The translations under genes were made by a program, and so were the position numbers. The notes below the pieces were generated by a model that had not been told where the DNA came from, made no database searches, and worked only from the letters and a program-made list of their open reading frames with translations. Positions 20,156-30,638 of a stretch of 64,000 nucleotides of DNA are shown here, piece by piece. Source of the DNA: Arabidopsis thaliana (lineage: Eukaryota; Streptophyta; Magnoliopsida; Brassicales; Brassicaceae); contig NC_003074.8 in the NCBI RefSeq assembly GCF_000001735.4, positions 310,101 to 374,100 on the forward strand, read 5' to 3'. The number at the start of each line of letters is the position of its first letter. The stretch's first letter is position 1.

Positions 20156-21966
20156 ATGGATGATGATGAATATGCCAAGCTCATCAGGAGAATGAATCCT
20201 CCCAGGTTTTTCTCTTTCTCTCCATACTCTTTTATTGTTTTCTAGGTCCTCTGTTTCTCCATGCTCCGTTTGTGAGCCTCTATACCCTTGTAAAGATTCC
20301 AGCTGCTAAAACATTCATCTTTATTTATGTATGTTTCATGGTGGATACAGAGTTGTAATAGACAACAACGCAAGCGACGATGCCACTGTTATTCAGGTAA
20401 ATAAATCTGTCTCTTCAAATTGTTCAAGTGGTTCTGTACCAAACAAAGAGATTTTGAGAAAACAGAGTTCCCTGTTTGTTTGTGGTGCTAAATAAAAGGT
20501 TGATAGTGTGAACAAACATGGGACTCTATTGGAAGTAGTACAAGTGCTCACTGATATGAATCTTGTGATCAAGAAAGCTTACATCTCTTCCGATGGAGGT
20601 TGGTTCATGGACGTTTTCAAAGTCATCGACCAAGATGGCAATAAGATCAGAGACACTCAAGTCCTTGACTATATCCAAAAGGTTTCTAATGTATTTCATC
20701 ACTTTTTTTCTTTCATTTTCAACAGGTTTTTTTCTTTGTGTAAAACGTTTGTTGAATTCATTGCGCAGAGGATAGAGAGCAACGCTGGGTGGTTCATTCC
20801 ACCTTTGAGAAGCTCAGTTGGTGTAATGCCCACTGACGAATACACATCCATTGAGCTCGCTGGAACTGACAGACCCGGTCTCTTGTCTGAAGTATCTGCT
20901 GTTCTCACAGACCTTCACTGCAACGTTGTGAACGCTGAGATATGGACTCACAACACCAGAGCTGCAGCGGTTATTCATGTCACGGACAATTCAACTCATT
21001 CTGCCATTACTGACCCGATTCGCCTTTCCACCATCAAGGAGCTGCTGTGCAATGTAGTGAGGACAAACAGCGGCTCAAGAGCTGCGAAAACAGTCTTCTC
21101 TTGTTCTGATACACACAGGGAGAGACGGTTGCATCAGATCATGTTTGATGATAGGGACTACGAGGGAGTCAAAAGAGCAAGGACATCGGCGTCAAGGCCC
21201 AGTGTCACACTAATGAACATTGAGAAGGATTATACCGTTGTTACCATGAGGTCCAAAGATAGACCAAAGCTTGTGTTTGACGTAGTCTGTACTTTGACTG
21301 ATATGCAGTATGTGGTGTTCCATGGCATGGTCAGCACAGAACCAGTGGAGGCTTATCAGGTAACTACTCAACGGCCGTCTGTTGGGATCTCTCTTCTAAC
21401 AATAATATGAGTGTTTTGCTGCAGGAATTTTACATCCGTCATGTGGATGGACTTCCCATAAACTCAGAAGCAGAGCAAGAACGTGTCATACAATGTCTGG
21501 AAGCAGCCATTGAGAGGAGAGCATCGGAGGTAACCAATTAGGAATGTGAAAATTCTCTGTCTTGGCTCAAATTACATTCTGTTCTGCATCGATTTCTGAT
21601 ATACTCAAGACAGATTGTGCATATGAAACATACTTTCAGGGTTTAGAGCTGGAATTATCAGCAGAAGACCGAGTTGGTCTTCTCTCAGACATAACCAGAA
21701 CATTCCGAGAGAACAGCTTAACCATTGTGAGAGCAGAGATATCAACGCGAGAGGGTAAGGCTAAAGACACGTTCTACGTTACAGACGTGACTGGAAACCC
21801 GGTTGAATCAAAAATCGTGGAGTCAATCAGACAACAGATAGGAGTAAGCAAGCTGAAGGTGAAGAAGAAGGAGAAGGAGCATTGCTCTGTTCTTGGTACA
21901 AGCAGGCCTTCGCACGAAACAACTACAATGGGGTATTTGCTAAGTAACATCTTCAAACCCAAGTAG
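20156..21966 (+). CDS. ACR6: ACT-domain repeat protein ACR6
   Basis: Predicted 433 residues from six exons: 20156..20205, 20351..20396, 20499..20681, 20769..21359, 21425..21529, 21640..21966. Four ACT domains are arrayed along the chain: around 25-100 ([15 protein letters not shown]), 115-195 ([17 protein letters not shown]), 245-325 ([17 protein letters not shown]) and 335-410 ([17 protein letters not shown]). Each carries the glycine/aspartate turn of a ligand-binding ACT fold. Plant ACR proteins have no catalytic domain and are thought to sense amino acids, by analogy with bacterial GlnD. Reading on past exon 5 or exon 3 would stop quickly, so the splices are needed. An ACR6-like exon fragment lies 8 kb to the left at 13482. 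Confidence 0.95.
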
Positions 21967-22411
21967 CTTCAAGCTTCACCTATCTCACTCATAGTCATAG
22001 AGTGTGTGTGTGCTTTGTATAGGTTAGACAGAGTAGGGCATCATTTAAGCTGATCGTAGCGATCCCCTCTCAACAAGTCCCTTGTGTGTAAATTTGTGTG
22101 AACAAAATAACAGGAACTGCCTTTGAATAGATACGGCGTCAGTTAATACCGTTGATTAATGGATCCAGGGGACATTAATAAAGATGCAAAGTGTTTACTA
22201 TTATGATTTAATGAGAGCATTCGAAAGATCAATAAGAGATGAAGAAGAGGAAGACAGAGAAAGGTGAGCTTAAAACAACTCTCTCTCTAATTACAAACTA
22301 TAATCTAAAACCTGTCATTACAGCCATTGACTAGTTTCCTAATCTTCCTCCACCACATTCTCTTACAAGAAAACTTCAAATAGAAAAGAAAAAAGAAAGC
22401 AGAGGAAGGGA
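21967..22411. other. Intergenic, convergent 3' flanks of ACR6 and ROXY1
   Basis: 445 bp of 3' flank for both genes. Nothing further recognised. Confidence 0.6.
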
Positions 22412-22822
22412 TCAGAGCCAGAGAGCGCCGGCGTCTTTGAGAAGAGGAACGAGAGAGCCGTTTATGTGAGAAGCCATGACTCTGTCCATAGCTCCAACCA
22501 GTTTACCGCCGATGAAGACGACCGGGAGAGACCCTGGAGAAGAGGAGCCGGAGCAGCCGAGGAGACGAATGAGGGCTCGCTGGATGTCGCCGCCGTAGGG
22601 GTGGAGGTCGAGCTCGTGGACGGCGGGGCTGACGCCCATTCCTCTGAAGAGACCCTTCACGGCGTGGCACATGCAGCACGTGCTCACGCTGAAGATCACC
22701 ACCGCGCTCTCAGAAGCCAGGGACTCTATACGAAGCAGACCAGTGTCAGCCACCATCCCCAAACCGCCGAATCCTAAGCTGCTCATCTTGTATGATCCCC
22801 ACGATTCTGTCTGGTATTGCAT
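22412..22822 (-). CDS. ROXY1: CC-type glutaredoxin ROXY1
   Basis: An intronless 136-residue land-plant-specific (class III) glutaredoxin. The active site is CCMC (C49, C50, C52) in [16 protein letters not shown]. The glutathione-site features [15 protein letters not shown] follow, and the protein ends in ALWL, the C-terminal motif that CC-type glutaredoxins use with TGA bZIP factors and TOPLESS corepressors. ROXY1 controls petal initiation and anther development in Arabidopsis by acting on TGA factors such as PERIANTHIA in the nucleus. The coding sequence is markedly GC-richer than its surroundings. It is followed upstream by about 5 kb without a gene, which may hold distal regulatory sequence. 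Confidence 0.96.
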   Translation of the reverse strand: MQYQTESWGSYKMSSLGFGGLGMVADTGLLRIESLASESAVVIFSVSTCCMCHAVKGLFRGMGVSPAVHELDLHPYGGDIQRALIRLLGCSGSSSPGSLPVVFIGGKLVGAMDRVMASHINGSLVPLLKDAGALWL

Positions 22823-25787
22823 CTTTGATATCTCTTCTCTTTCTCTTGTTACACTTTTGTTTGGAAAGAAACTAGATTAAACACGAATAAGAGAGAAAGA
22901 GGGATTGGCTAAAGTTTGTTGGTGAGAAGAGAGTGAGAGCCATGCAGAGTATTTATAGAGGCCTACTACACCTCTGAGTCTAACTCTGTTTTCCTCTAAT
23001 TATTAGTATTATTGTTTCTTTCTTTATTATTTGTGTATAATAACATGACCTCTATTTACTTCTCCATGAAAAAAAGAAAAAAAGTAACAAAACATATGAA
23101 TTAAAACCGATGACATCAAGATAGTGATTGCTGTTGAAAACAAACACCGATAATAGTTATCGGAATAATTTCATTTTTTTGTAAAAAAAAAAAAAAAGGC
23201 AAGGAGAGTTGAAGAACAGGCTTTTATCAGAAGGGAGTTGTTGGTAATAGACGGCTCCGTCTGTCCTTCTTGTCGGCTCTTACCGCTCTCACCATTAATT
23301 TTCTTACCACTTAATTCTCTCTTTTTCTTTCTTTGTATTTTCAGATACATGATCATAAAGTAAGAAACCATAATTTCCACGTAGATAAGCTCCCTCAATC
23401 TGTACAATATGGATTTTGGCAGGGTTTTTCTTTTATTCCATTCTACTCTGTAAAATATATAATTCCATACGACCGAGTAATCATCAATCCAGCAAATGTG
23501 TAATCATCACATCATAATTTGTTAAGGAGTCAGAATCTTATGTTTCTTATCCAGATTAATAGCATCCTCCTTATATATATAGAAAAAGAATTATGACTCG
23601 AGAATTATGATGTGTACATATTTTATAAGAACAGCACCCATGAATTAATTTGGATGGGTTTAATTATAACAATATTAAAATTTGAACAATTTTATATAGA
23701 AAAAGCCTTTTTTTTTTTTCTTCAAAGTTTACAAAGTTTGTAGTTTGTGACATGCTTTTGGCTTCCACGCTTGTGTCCTTTATACACGAAATGCCTTTTT
23801 TGTGTGTCTCAGGTTTGAGCTCCACAATAAATTAAATCTTAAAATGAGATTTAAAACGAAGGATTGATGGAAGAGAAGATTTTATATGTATATTGAATAT
23901 AGTAAGAGAAGTCCGTACAGTTATGCTCCCTCTAGCTGAAAAAGAAAGTTACTTCTTTTAGTGTTTAAACTCATGTATTTCTTTTCTGGAAAAAAATCTT
24001 TGCATGAGAAATCGTAAAAGATAAATAATCTTGTCGGATTGTGGTTGTCGGATCGCTTTACCTTTGATTTTTGATTTTTTTTTTAAAAATCTAGTTTTCC
24101 TGACAGAAGACTTACGTAACACTTGTCATACAATGTTTGATCTGTTCAACCGATTCTCCGATATTAACCCTTTCGAGTAGCGTATGTACATGCTTTTCAA
24201 TAAGGGTATTTTGAACATTTCTGAAGTTCGTATTCAACGCCTGAAACTTGAAACTTTGAACATTCCTTATTCCTTTGTATATTGATCTAGCTCTTTTCTG
24301 TTTTTGGCTTTTTTTTTTATTCTTCAAAGTTTAAATATGTATATACAAGGCTAACATTATACAAAACTTTAAAAATCTTTCGTTTTATGATTATCAATAA
24401 AAAGATGATTTTCTTCTTGTAAAAAAAAACATTTTAGAGAGAAAAAGAAAAAAAAAAAAGAGATTTTGATCGATCGGACGGGTAGGGTTAGATGGCAGGA
24501 AACGAGAGCCCTCTGGCCTATATTAATTAGTACAACAAAATATATAAATTGATATCAAAATAAAAAATAGAAAGAATACGAGCGTGATGCTATCTTTTCA
24601 GCTTTATCTGGTCTTTGCCATTTATAAATATCTGTGTGTATGTCTCTCTTTGCACAATATTAATGTTGTGCTTTGTTATAAATATATCTTCATTTCATAT
24701 TTTTATATTTTCAAATTTCGTTTTTTTTTTACCTCTTACGGTGAAACAAAGCCGATAGGGAGATGAAAGGTGGGGTTTGAACTAAACCCTAAAATAAGCT
24801 TTAGAGAGTTCTATCGTCGAAGTATAATGGTCCGAGTCTGATTCCAACACCTGACCAAGATATGTCCCTACGGGTTATAAAACAATGTATATATTATATA
24901 TATACAAACAGCTGGCTCATATATATCTGTAATACACTGATACAGAGGAAGGTACATATCTGTGCCTATGTATGCGCGTGGTGTAGCTGTATATGCTATG
25001 GAACATGTATATATGTTATAATGTATATTGAATTTCCAAAAAGCTTTAGTTAGTAAAAAAATAAATGGAAAACGTAAAAACAAAAAAGAAGGCAAAAGAA
25101 AAAGGAAGATATCGCATGTCGGTGTCGCGGCGAAAAGGCGGTGAGGGTATTGTGGGAGTGCTCACGAATTCCCCTAAAAATCCTCATTTATAATTAGTAT
25201 ATAACCCTAAGCCCATGCAAACTGCAATCCCACTCATCTTTATCACTAACACTAACTATCTTATTATTTCACCAAAAGATAAAAGTATTTCATCGAGATA
25301 TACGTCGATATGTTGTTCTGCATGCAGGTGCATGGCCCTCTATTATTTTTTGTCGACCACAAGTTTTTGTCTGTTTACAACATAAGATTTCACTTATTAT
25401 TGTTTTTTTATTTTAATTGTTTGTTTATCGCACTGATAGTCTGATACACACATTCACGAACTGCGTTTATCCCTCATTGCCACCTAATAATTAACTTAGG
25501 CTTCACAACATTTGTATATCCCAATTCATTTATTATATACAGTTGTTTACCGCTACATATATGTGCATAGTTAATCTAGGAAATTAATGTTCTAAGCTTT
25601 TATCGTAGTTAATATTGGAACAAAAATATATAACCGAGTAACAAAAGTCGTAGTAAATAGTTTTAAATATAATATTTAACAAAAAAATATAGTATAAATA
25701 TAATAATGCCGATCGACACCAAAGTTATAACTATATATCAATCCAAGCCTCCTCATTCAGAAAGCTTTCTTTTATAAAACTGAAATA

Positions 25788-25814
25788 TTGTTTAGTATAA
25801 TTAGTACTAAACAA
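25788..25814. repeat. Perfect 10-bp inverted repeat
   Basis: Arms TTGTTTAGTA (25788-25797) and TACTAAACAA (25805-25814) flank a seven-base AT loop. A third partial copy (TGTTTAGTATA) lies about 30 bp further right. It may be a protein-binding palindrome or the worn end of a small mobile element; no target-site duplication was found. Confidence 0.6.
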
Positions 25815-26443
25815 TGGTCAAACTGAATATTCACAATTGTGTTTAGTATATTTCGAAGTAATTTATCGTGTAAATAAAATATTAATTGTATATATCGTTG
25901 TAAAATATAAGAGGAACAAAAAAAGAAATGGAAATAGAGTAAATAAATCAGTGATTAAGGAATGGGATAGACACAAATGAATCATACGGATTTAAATTAG
26001 AAAAAAAGAAATTCAAAATAAGAGAGAGGGTGATTGACCATCGGGAGGAAGAGAGGGACATTGGCAACAAAGTGGTAAATAGAAGTAGAATTAAGAAGAC
26101 AACAACAATAAAAGAAAAGAAAAAAAAGAGAGAGAGAAGAAGAGATGAAACAGAGTTTTGTGCCCCACGCGAGCCGCCTCGCCTCCCCCTATACCCTGAA
26201 CCTTTTTTTCTCTTTCTCGCTTAAACAGACCTAAACCCAATTAATCATCCCTTAGCTTATTTATTAGGGATCATATTGATACGGAATTTGCAGTCCCCAC
26301 TGATAACTGAAAGGCTTTTATGTAGTACTAGTCGTATTTACGTGAACACATTATTCTTTGAGTATTATCTTCCATACAAGAGGAGTATATTAATAGACTT
26401 TTACCTTAGCACTCCGAATGATCCTCGACTATTGTTTATTAAT

Positions 26444-26505
26444 ACACAAAACACTCCTCTCTTTTTTTATTCGTACACAAAACACTCCTCTCTTCTTTTA
26501 TTCGT
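26444..26505. repeat. Two-copy 31-bp tandem repeat
   Basis: Copies 26444-26474 and 26475-26505, each beginning ACACAAAACACTCCTCTCTT and ending TTTATTCGT, nearly identical. The unit is CT-rich. No function is apparent. Confidence 0.9.
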
Positions 26506-27543
26506 TATTTTAAGAACTGAATTGGTGTTCCTTTAAATTTTTTTTAACACGTTCCACGCGTACTTTTTGTGTGTTTACCTTTTTTAATTTACTAATTAAT
26601 AATGTAGTACGTACTATATAGTTAAAGAAAGAGGGCAAAATGGTAAATAAGAGAAGAGCAGCTTTAAGAAAAGAAGAGAAGCAATATTAACTCTCTCTAT
26701 ATATCTTAAAGATGTACTGTAATAAATAAAAATAAAAGAAGAAGAAGAAGGAGAAGGGGCCGTTAAAGGAGTAACCGACAAGACGGCTTTACTTTTTCAG
26801 GCTTTGCTCCTTTGATTGCCTCATCTCGCTGCTGACGTTATCCTCCCGTTGACTGTCTACGCACTCCCTTTTTTTTTTTTTTTTTTTTCCCTAAATATAT
26901 TTACTCATTATTATGTCATAGTTTTACAAGGTCGAGGTTTTGTAGTTTTGTTAATGCTGCAAATACTACTAATGTATACTAATGCTGCAAATACTAATAC
27001 TTTTTTTTGTTTGTTCCATTTTTTATTGGTATATAACTATAAATTATAAGAACGTATAGAGATGTCTAGCAGTTTTGGTCAAATAATTTGTAATATTACG
27101 GAGTATATAATATAGAAATATATGGTACGTTGTAAATGTAATGAAGGGATATATGCAAAATAGTACTAATATATAGCTTCGTGCGCGTGACAAGCATGAG
27201 AGCATCTGATATACCTCCTTGTCTTCTTTCACTTTCAAACAACAGTCAACGGCTGCTTTCTTCTGTTTCTTCTTCATTCTTTGGAATTTGAAACGTATTA
27301 CTATTACTAGTATTTTGTTATGCTGCATAGATATTGCGTCAAAAGTTATATCACATCACGATATTGTCTGTTATGTTTGGTTGTTTATCGATTTCACTAG
27401 GTTCGTTATTTTTATTTTTTGCAAATTTCAATATACAAATTATTCATTTTAGAGTAGTAATTTACCCATGGTTTTTATTTTATTGGGTCAAACAGGAACT
27501 TTGATCGACGCGTGGCGTGGGAATATAACGTATCAATATTTTG

Positions 27544-27630
27544 GGCTTTTTAAGTGATGATTGTTTTGTAAGCTTTTTGAGTGATGATTGTTTGATGGGC
27601 TTATTAGGCGACTGTTTTATGGGCTTTTAG
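27544..27630. repeat. Degenerate 27-bp-period repeat with GGCTT elements
   Basis: Units start GGCTTTTTAAGTGATGATTG (27544), AGCTTTTTGAGTGATGATTG (27571), GGCTTATTAGGCGACTG (27598) and GGCTTTTAG (27622). The first two are close copies; the others are increasingly diverged. Several are preceded by TGGGCT-like sequence, a site-II-type element common in promoters of organellar-protein genes, and the array lies 235-320 bp upstream of the PPR start. Confidence 0.75.
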
Positions 27631-27864
27631 TTAATTGCACCCTTTGGGCTTATGTACTCTGATTTTTTTGTTTGGTTTTTTAGTTGTATTTGTAATTTCT
27701 GTTCGAGCACTAAAAAAGGGGAACATTGTCCCAATTGTTCTTTCGCCATTAGTACCAAACTAAACTGGAGATCAATATATAGTATTAGTATGATTGATTG
27801 TATATTGGGGTTTCGTAATCATCGCGAAACTGCAGTATAAAATTCGAAAGTTTGGTTTAGGCGT

Positions 27865-30342
27865 ATGAAACTTTATTGCAACTCTAATGAAGTCCGCTCA
27901 CGAACTCTTGCCACTTTACGGCAGCTCCGACAACCGTCACCGGCGACATTTCTCGACACACGACGTGTTGATGCTCGCATCATTAAAACTGGCTTCGACA
28001 CAGATACGTGTCGCTCCAATTTCATCGTCGAGGACCTTCTCAGGAGAGGTCAAGTTTCTGCTGCACGCAAGGTGTACGACGAAATGCCTCACAAGAACAC
28101 TGTCTCCACCAATACCATGATTTCCGGTCACGTGAAGACGGGTGATGTTTCCAGCGCCCGAGACCTTTTTGACGCAATGCCCGACAGAACTGTTGTCACG
28201 TGGACTATCTTGATGGGGTGGTACGCCCGGAACAGCCACTTCGATGAAGCTTTCAAGCTTTTCCGTCAGATGTGCAGGTCTTCTTCCTGTACCCTGCCCG
28301 ATCATGTCACCTTTACTACGCTTTTACCAGGCTGCAATGACGCTGTTCCCCAGAACGCGGTCGGTCAGGTTCATGCTTTTGCCGTCAAGTTAGGCTTTGA
28401 TACCAACCCCTTTCTCACTGTCTCCAATGTTCTGCTTAAGTCCTACTGTGAGGTAAGGCGACTCGATTTAGCCTGTGTGTTGTTCGAGGAGATTCCAGAG
28501 AAAGACTCTGTCACGTTCAACACCCTTATTACAGGGTACGAGAAGGATGGCTTGTACACGGAGTCCATCCATCTCTTTCTTAAAATGCGGCAGTCTGGTC
28601 ACCAGCCTTCAGATTTCACATTTTCTGGGGTTCTCAAGGCTGTTGTTGGGCTGCACGATTTTGCTCTTGGTCAGCAACTCCATGCTCTGTCAGTTACTAC
28701 CGGCTTCTCCAGGGATGCTTCTGTTGGCAATCAAATTCTTGATTTCTACTCCAAACATGACCGTGTTCTTGAAACTAGGATGCTTTTTGATGAGATGCCT
28801 GAGTTGGATTTTGTTTCTTACAATGTGGTCATCTCAAGCTACTCACAGGCTGATCAATACGAGGCATCCCTCCACTTCTTTAGAGAAATGCAGTGCATGG
28901 GGTTTGATCGCAGAAACTTCCCTTTCGCGACGATGCTGAGCATCGCTGCTAACTTGTCATCCTTGCAGATGGGTCGACAATTGCACTGCCAGGCCCTCCT
29001 GGCAACGGCTGATTCAATCCTTCATGTTGGGAATTCTTTAGTAGATATGTATGCAAAATGCGAAATGTTCGAGGAAGCTGAGTTGATATTCAAGAGTTTA
29101 CCACAACGGACCACCGTTTCCTGGACTGCCTTGATCTCAGGTTACGTTCAGAAAGGGCTTCATGGAGCTGGGCTTAAGTTGTTCACCAAGATGCGAGGAT
29201 CAAATTTACGAGCAGACCAATCAACTTTTGCTACTGTATTGAAAGCTTCCGCTAGTTTCGCTTCTCTGTTGCTGGGGAAACAACTCCATGCATTCATAAT
29301 CAGATCAGGGAACTTGGAAAATGTGTTCTCCGGAAGTGGCCTGGTTGATATGTACGCCAAATGTGGTTCTATCAAAGATGCAGTTCAAGTATTCGAAGAG
29401 ATGCCCGATAGAAATGCAGTTTCCTGGAATGCTTTGATTTCAGCACACGCTGATAACGGAGATGGAGAAGCAGCTATTGGTGCATTTGCAAAGATGATTG
29501 AATCTGGTCTCCAGCCAGATTCAGTCAGCATCTTAGGCGTCTTAACTGCATGTAGTCACTGTGGATTTGTTGAACAAGGAACAGAATATTTCCAGGCAAT
29601 GTCTCCAATCTATGGGATAACTCCAAAAAAGAAGCATTATGCATGCATGCTGGATTTGCTTGGCAGAAACGGAAGATTTGCAGAAGCAGAGAAGTTGATG
29701 GACGAAATGCCCTTTGAGCCAGATGAAATTATGTGGTCGTCAGTGTTGAACGCATGTCGGATTCACAAGAATCAAAGCCTTGCTGAGAGAGCAGCAGAGA
29801 AGCTCTTCAGTATGGAGAAGCTCAGGGACGCTGCTGCTTATGTAAGCATGTCAAACATCTATGCAGCGGCTGGGGAATGGGAAAAAGTTAGGGATGTGAA
29901 GAAAGCAATGCGCGAACGCGGAATCAAAAAGGTTCCGGCTTATAGCTGGGTAGAAGTTAACCACAAGATTCATGTGTTCTCATCAAATGATCAGACACAC
30001 CCAAACGGAGATGAGATCGTGAGAAAGATCAATGAATTGACAGCTGAGATTGAGAGAGAAGGGTACAAGCCTGACACTAGTTCGGTAGTACAAGACGTAG
30101 ATGAGCAGATGAAGATTGAGTCGCTTAAGTACCACAGTGAACGTTTAGCCGTTGCATTTGCTCTGATCAGTACACCAGAAGGGTGTCCGATTGTTGTGAT
30201 GAAGAACTTGAGGGCCTGCAGGGATTGCCATGCTGCAATAAAACTAATATCGAAGATTGTAAAGAGGGAGATAACTGTAAGGGATACAAGCAGATTCCAT
30301 CACTTTAGTGAGGGGGTCTGTTCTTGTGGTGATTACTGGTGA
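27865..30342 (+). CDS. PLS-class pentatricopeptide repeat protein with DYW domain
   Basis: An intronless 825-residue protein, as usual for plant PPR genes. Repeats run from about residue 70 to 600, seen as recurring blocks such as VSWTALISGYVQKG and NVFSGSGLVDMYAKCG. The E and E+ regions follow, and the chain ends with a complete DYW deaminase-like domain: zinc-binding YHSERLAVAFAL (HxE), CRDCH and a final CSCGDYW. Such proteins bind organellar transcripts and edit C to U. The N-terminus (MKLYCNSNEVRSRTLATLRQ) is basic and Ser-rich, consistent with mitochondrial or plastid import; the compartment and RNA target cannot be read. A 27-bp-period repeat lies upstream. Position matches At3g02010. 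Confidence 0.95.
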   Translation: MKLYCNSNEVRSRTLATLRQLRQPSPATFLDTRRVDARIIKTGFDTDTCRSNFIVEDLLRRGQVSAARKVYDEMPHKNTVSTNTMISGHVKTGDVSSARDLFDAMPDRTVVTWTILMGWYARNSHFDEAFKLFRQMCRSSSCTLPDHVTFTTLLPGCNDAVPQNAVGQVHAFAVKLGFDTNPFLTVSNVLLKSYCEVRRLDLACVLFEEIPEKDSVTFNTLITGYEKDGLYTESIHLFLKMRQSGHQPSDFTFSGVLKAVVGLHDFALGQQLHALSVTTGFSRDASVGNQILDFYSKHDRVLETRMLFDEMPELDFVSYNVVISSYSQADQYEASLHFFREMQCMGFDRRNFPFATMLSIAANLSSLQMGRQLHCQALLATADSILHVGNSLVDMYAKCEMFEEAELIFKSLPQRTTVSWTALISGYVQKGLHGAGLKLFTKMRGSNLRADQSTFATVLKASASFASLLLGKQLHAFIIRSGNLENVFSGSGLVDMYAKCGSIKDAVQVFEEMPDRNAVSWNALISAHADNGDGEAAIGAFAKMIESGLQPDSVSILGVLTACSHCGFVEQGTEYFQAMSPIYGITPKKKHYACMLDLLGRNGRFAEAEKLMDEMPFEPDEIMWSSVLNACRIHKNQSLAERAAEKLFSMEKLRDAAAYVSMSNIYAAAGEWEKVRDVKKAMRERGIKKVPAYSWVEVNHKIHVFSSNDQTHPNGDEIVRKINELTAEIEREGYKPDTSSVVQDVDEQMKIESLKYHSERLAVAFALISTPEGCPIVVMKNLRACRDCHAAIKLISKIVKREITVRDTSRFHHFSEGVCSCGDYW

Positions 30343-30638
30343 CTCAGCATTATATAGAACAAAGTGCTAGAGTAGGTTCTGTACGTGTTTCATTCAATTA
30401 TTTCGATATCTTTCTTTGGTCTTGGGATTGAGATTTTGTAACCTTAACTGATGTTGTAGGCAGTCCTAATCATATATTCAAATAGGAAAACTTATTGATT
30501 TTCCAGTACATCTCCCAATCAAATTACATTATATTACACAAGGAGAATGGGAGCTTTGTTTCCTAATACCAGTCTGACAAGAATCATAACATCAAACTAG
30601 CTAGTACTTTCAGACCTTGCAGGTTGCACCTAGAGGTT

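Larger units (their letters stand above)
22823..27864. other. Gene-free 5.0-kb stretch between ROXY1 and the PPR gene
   Basis: Very AT-rich, full of TATATA, poly-A and poly-T runs. No open frame here shows family features or coding composition. Within it are: a 10-bp-arm inverted repeat at 25788-25814; a polypurine block near 26055-26150; a two-copy 31-bp tandem repeat at 26444-26505; a more GC-balanced patch at 26757-26870 with a TGACGTTA and a TTGACT; and a 27-bp-period repeat at 27544-27630 close to the PPR gene. The left part must include the ROXY1 promoter. A non-coding RNA cannot be excluded. Confidence 0.6.

Noticed and set aside
24780..24850. GGGTTTGAACTAAACCC hairpin and more balanced patch suspected of being a SINE or tRNA relic
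   Set aside because: Stem of six base pairs only; no A/B boxes, poly-A tail or target-site duplication.
25310..25444. 44-residue hydrophobic open frame after a TATATAA and TGCATGCAG region
   Set aside because: Phe/Leu-rich translation is expected from AT-rich DNA, with no coding signature or splice support.
26765..26813. AAAGGAG...CTCCTTT inverted repeat considered as a microRNA hairpin
   Set aside because: Arms of only seven bases with a loop of about 35; far too short for a plant precursor and no known mature sequence inside.
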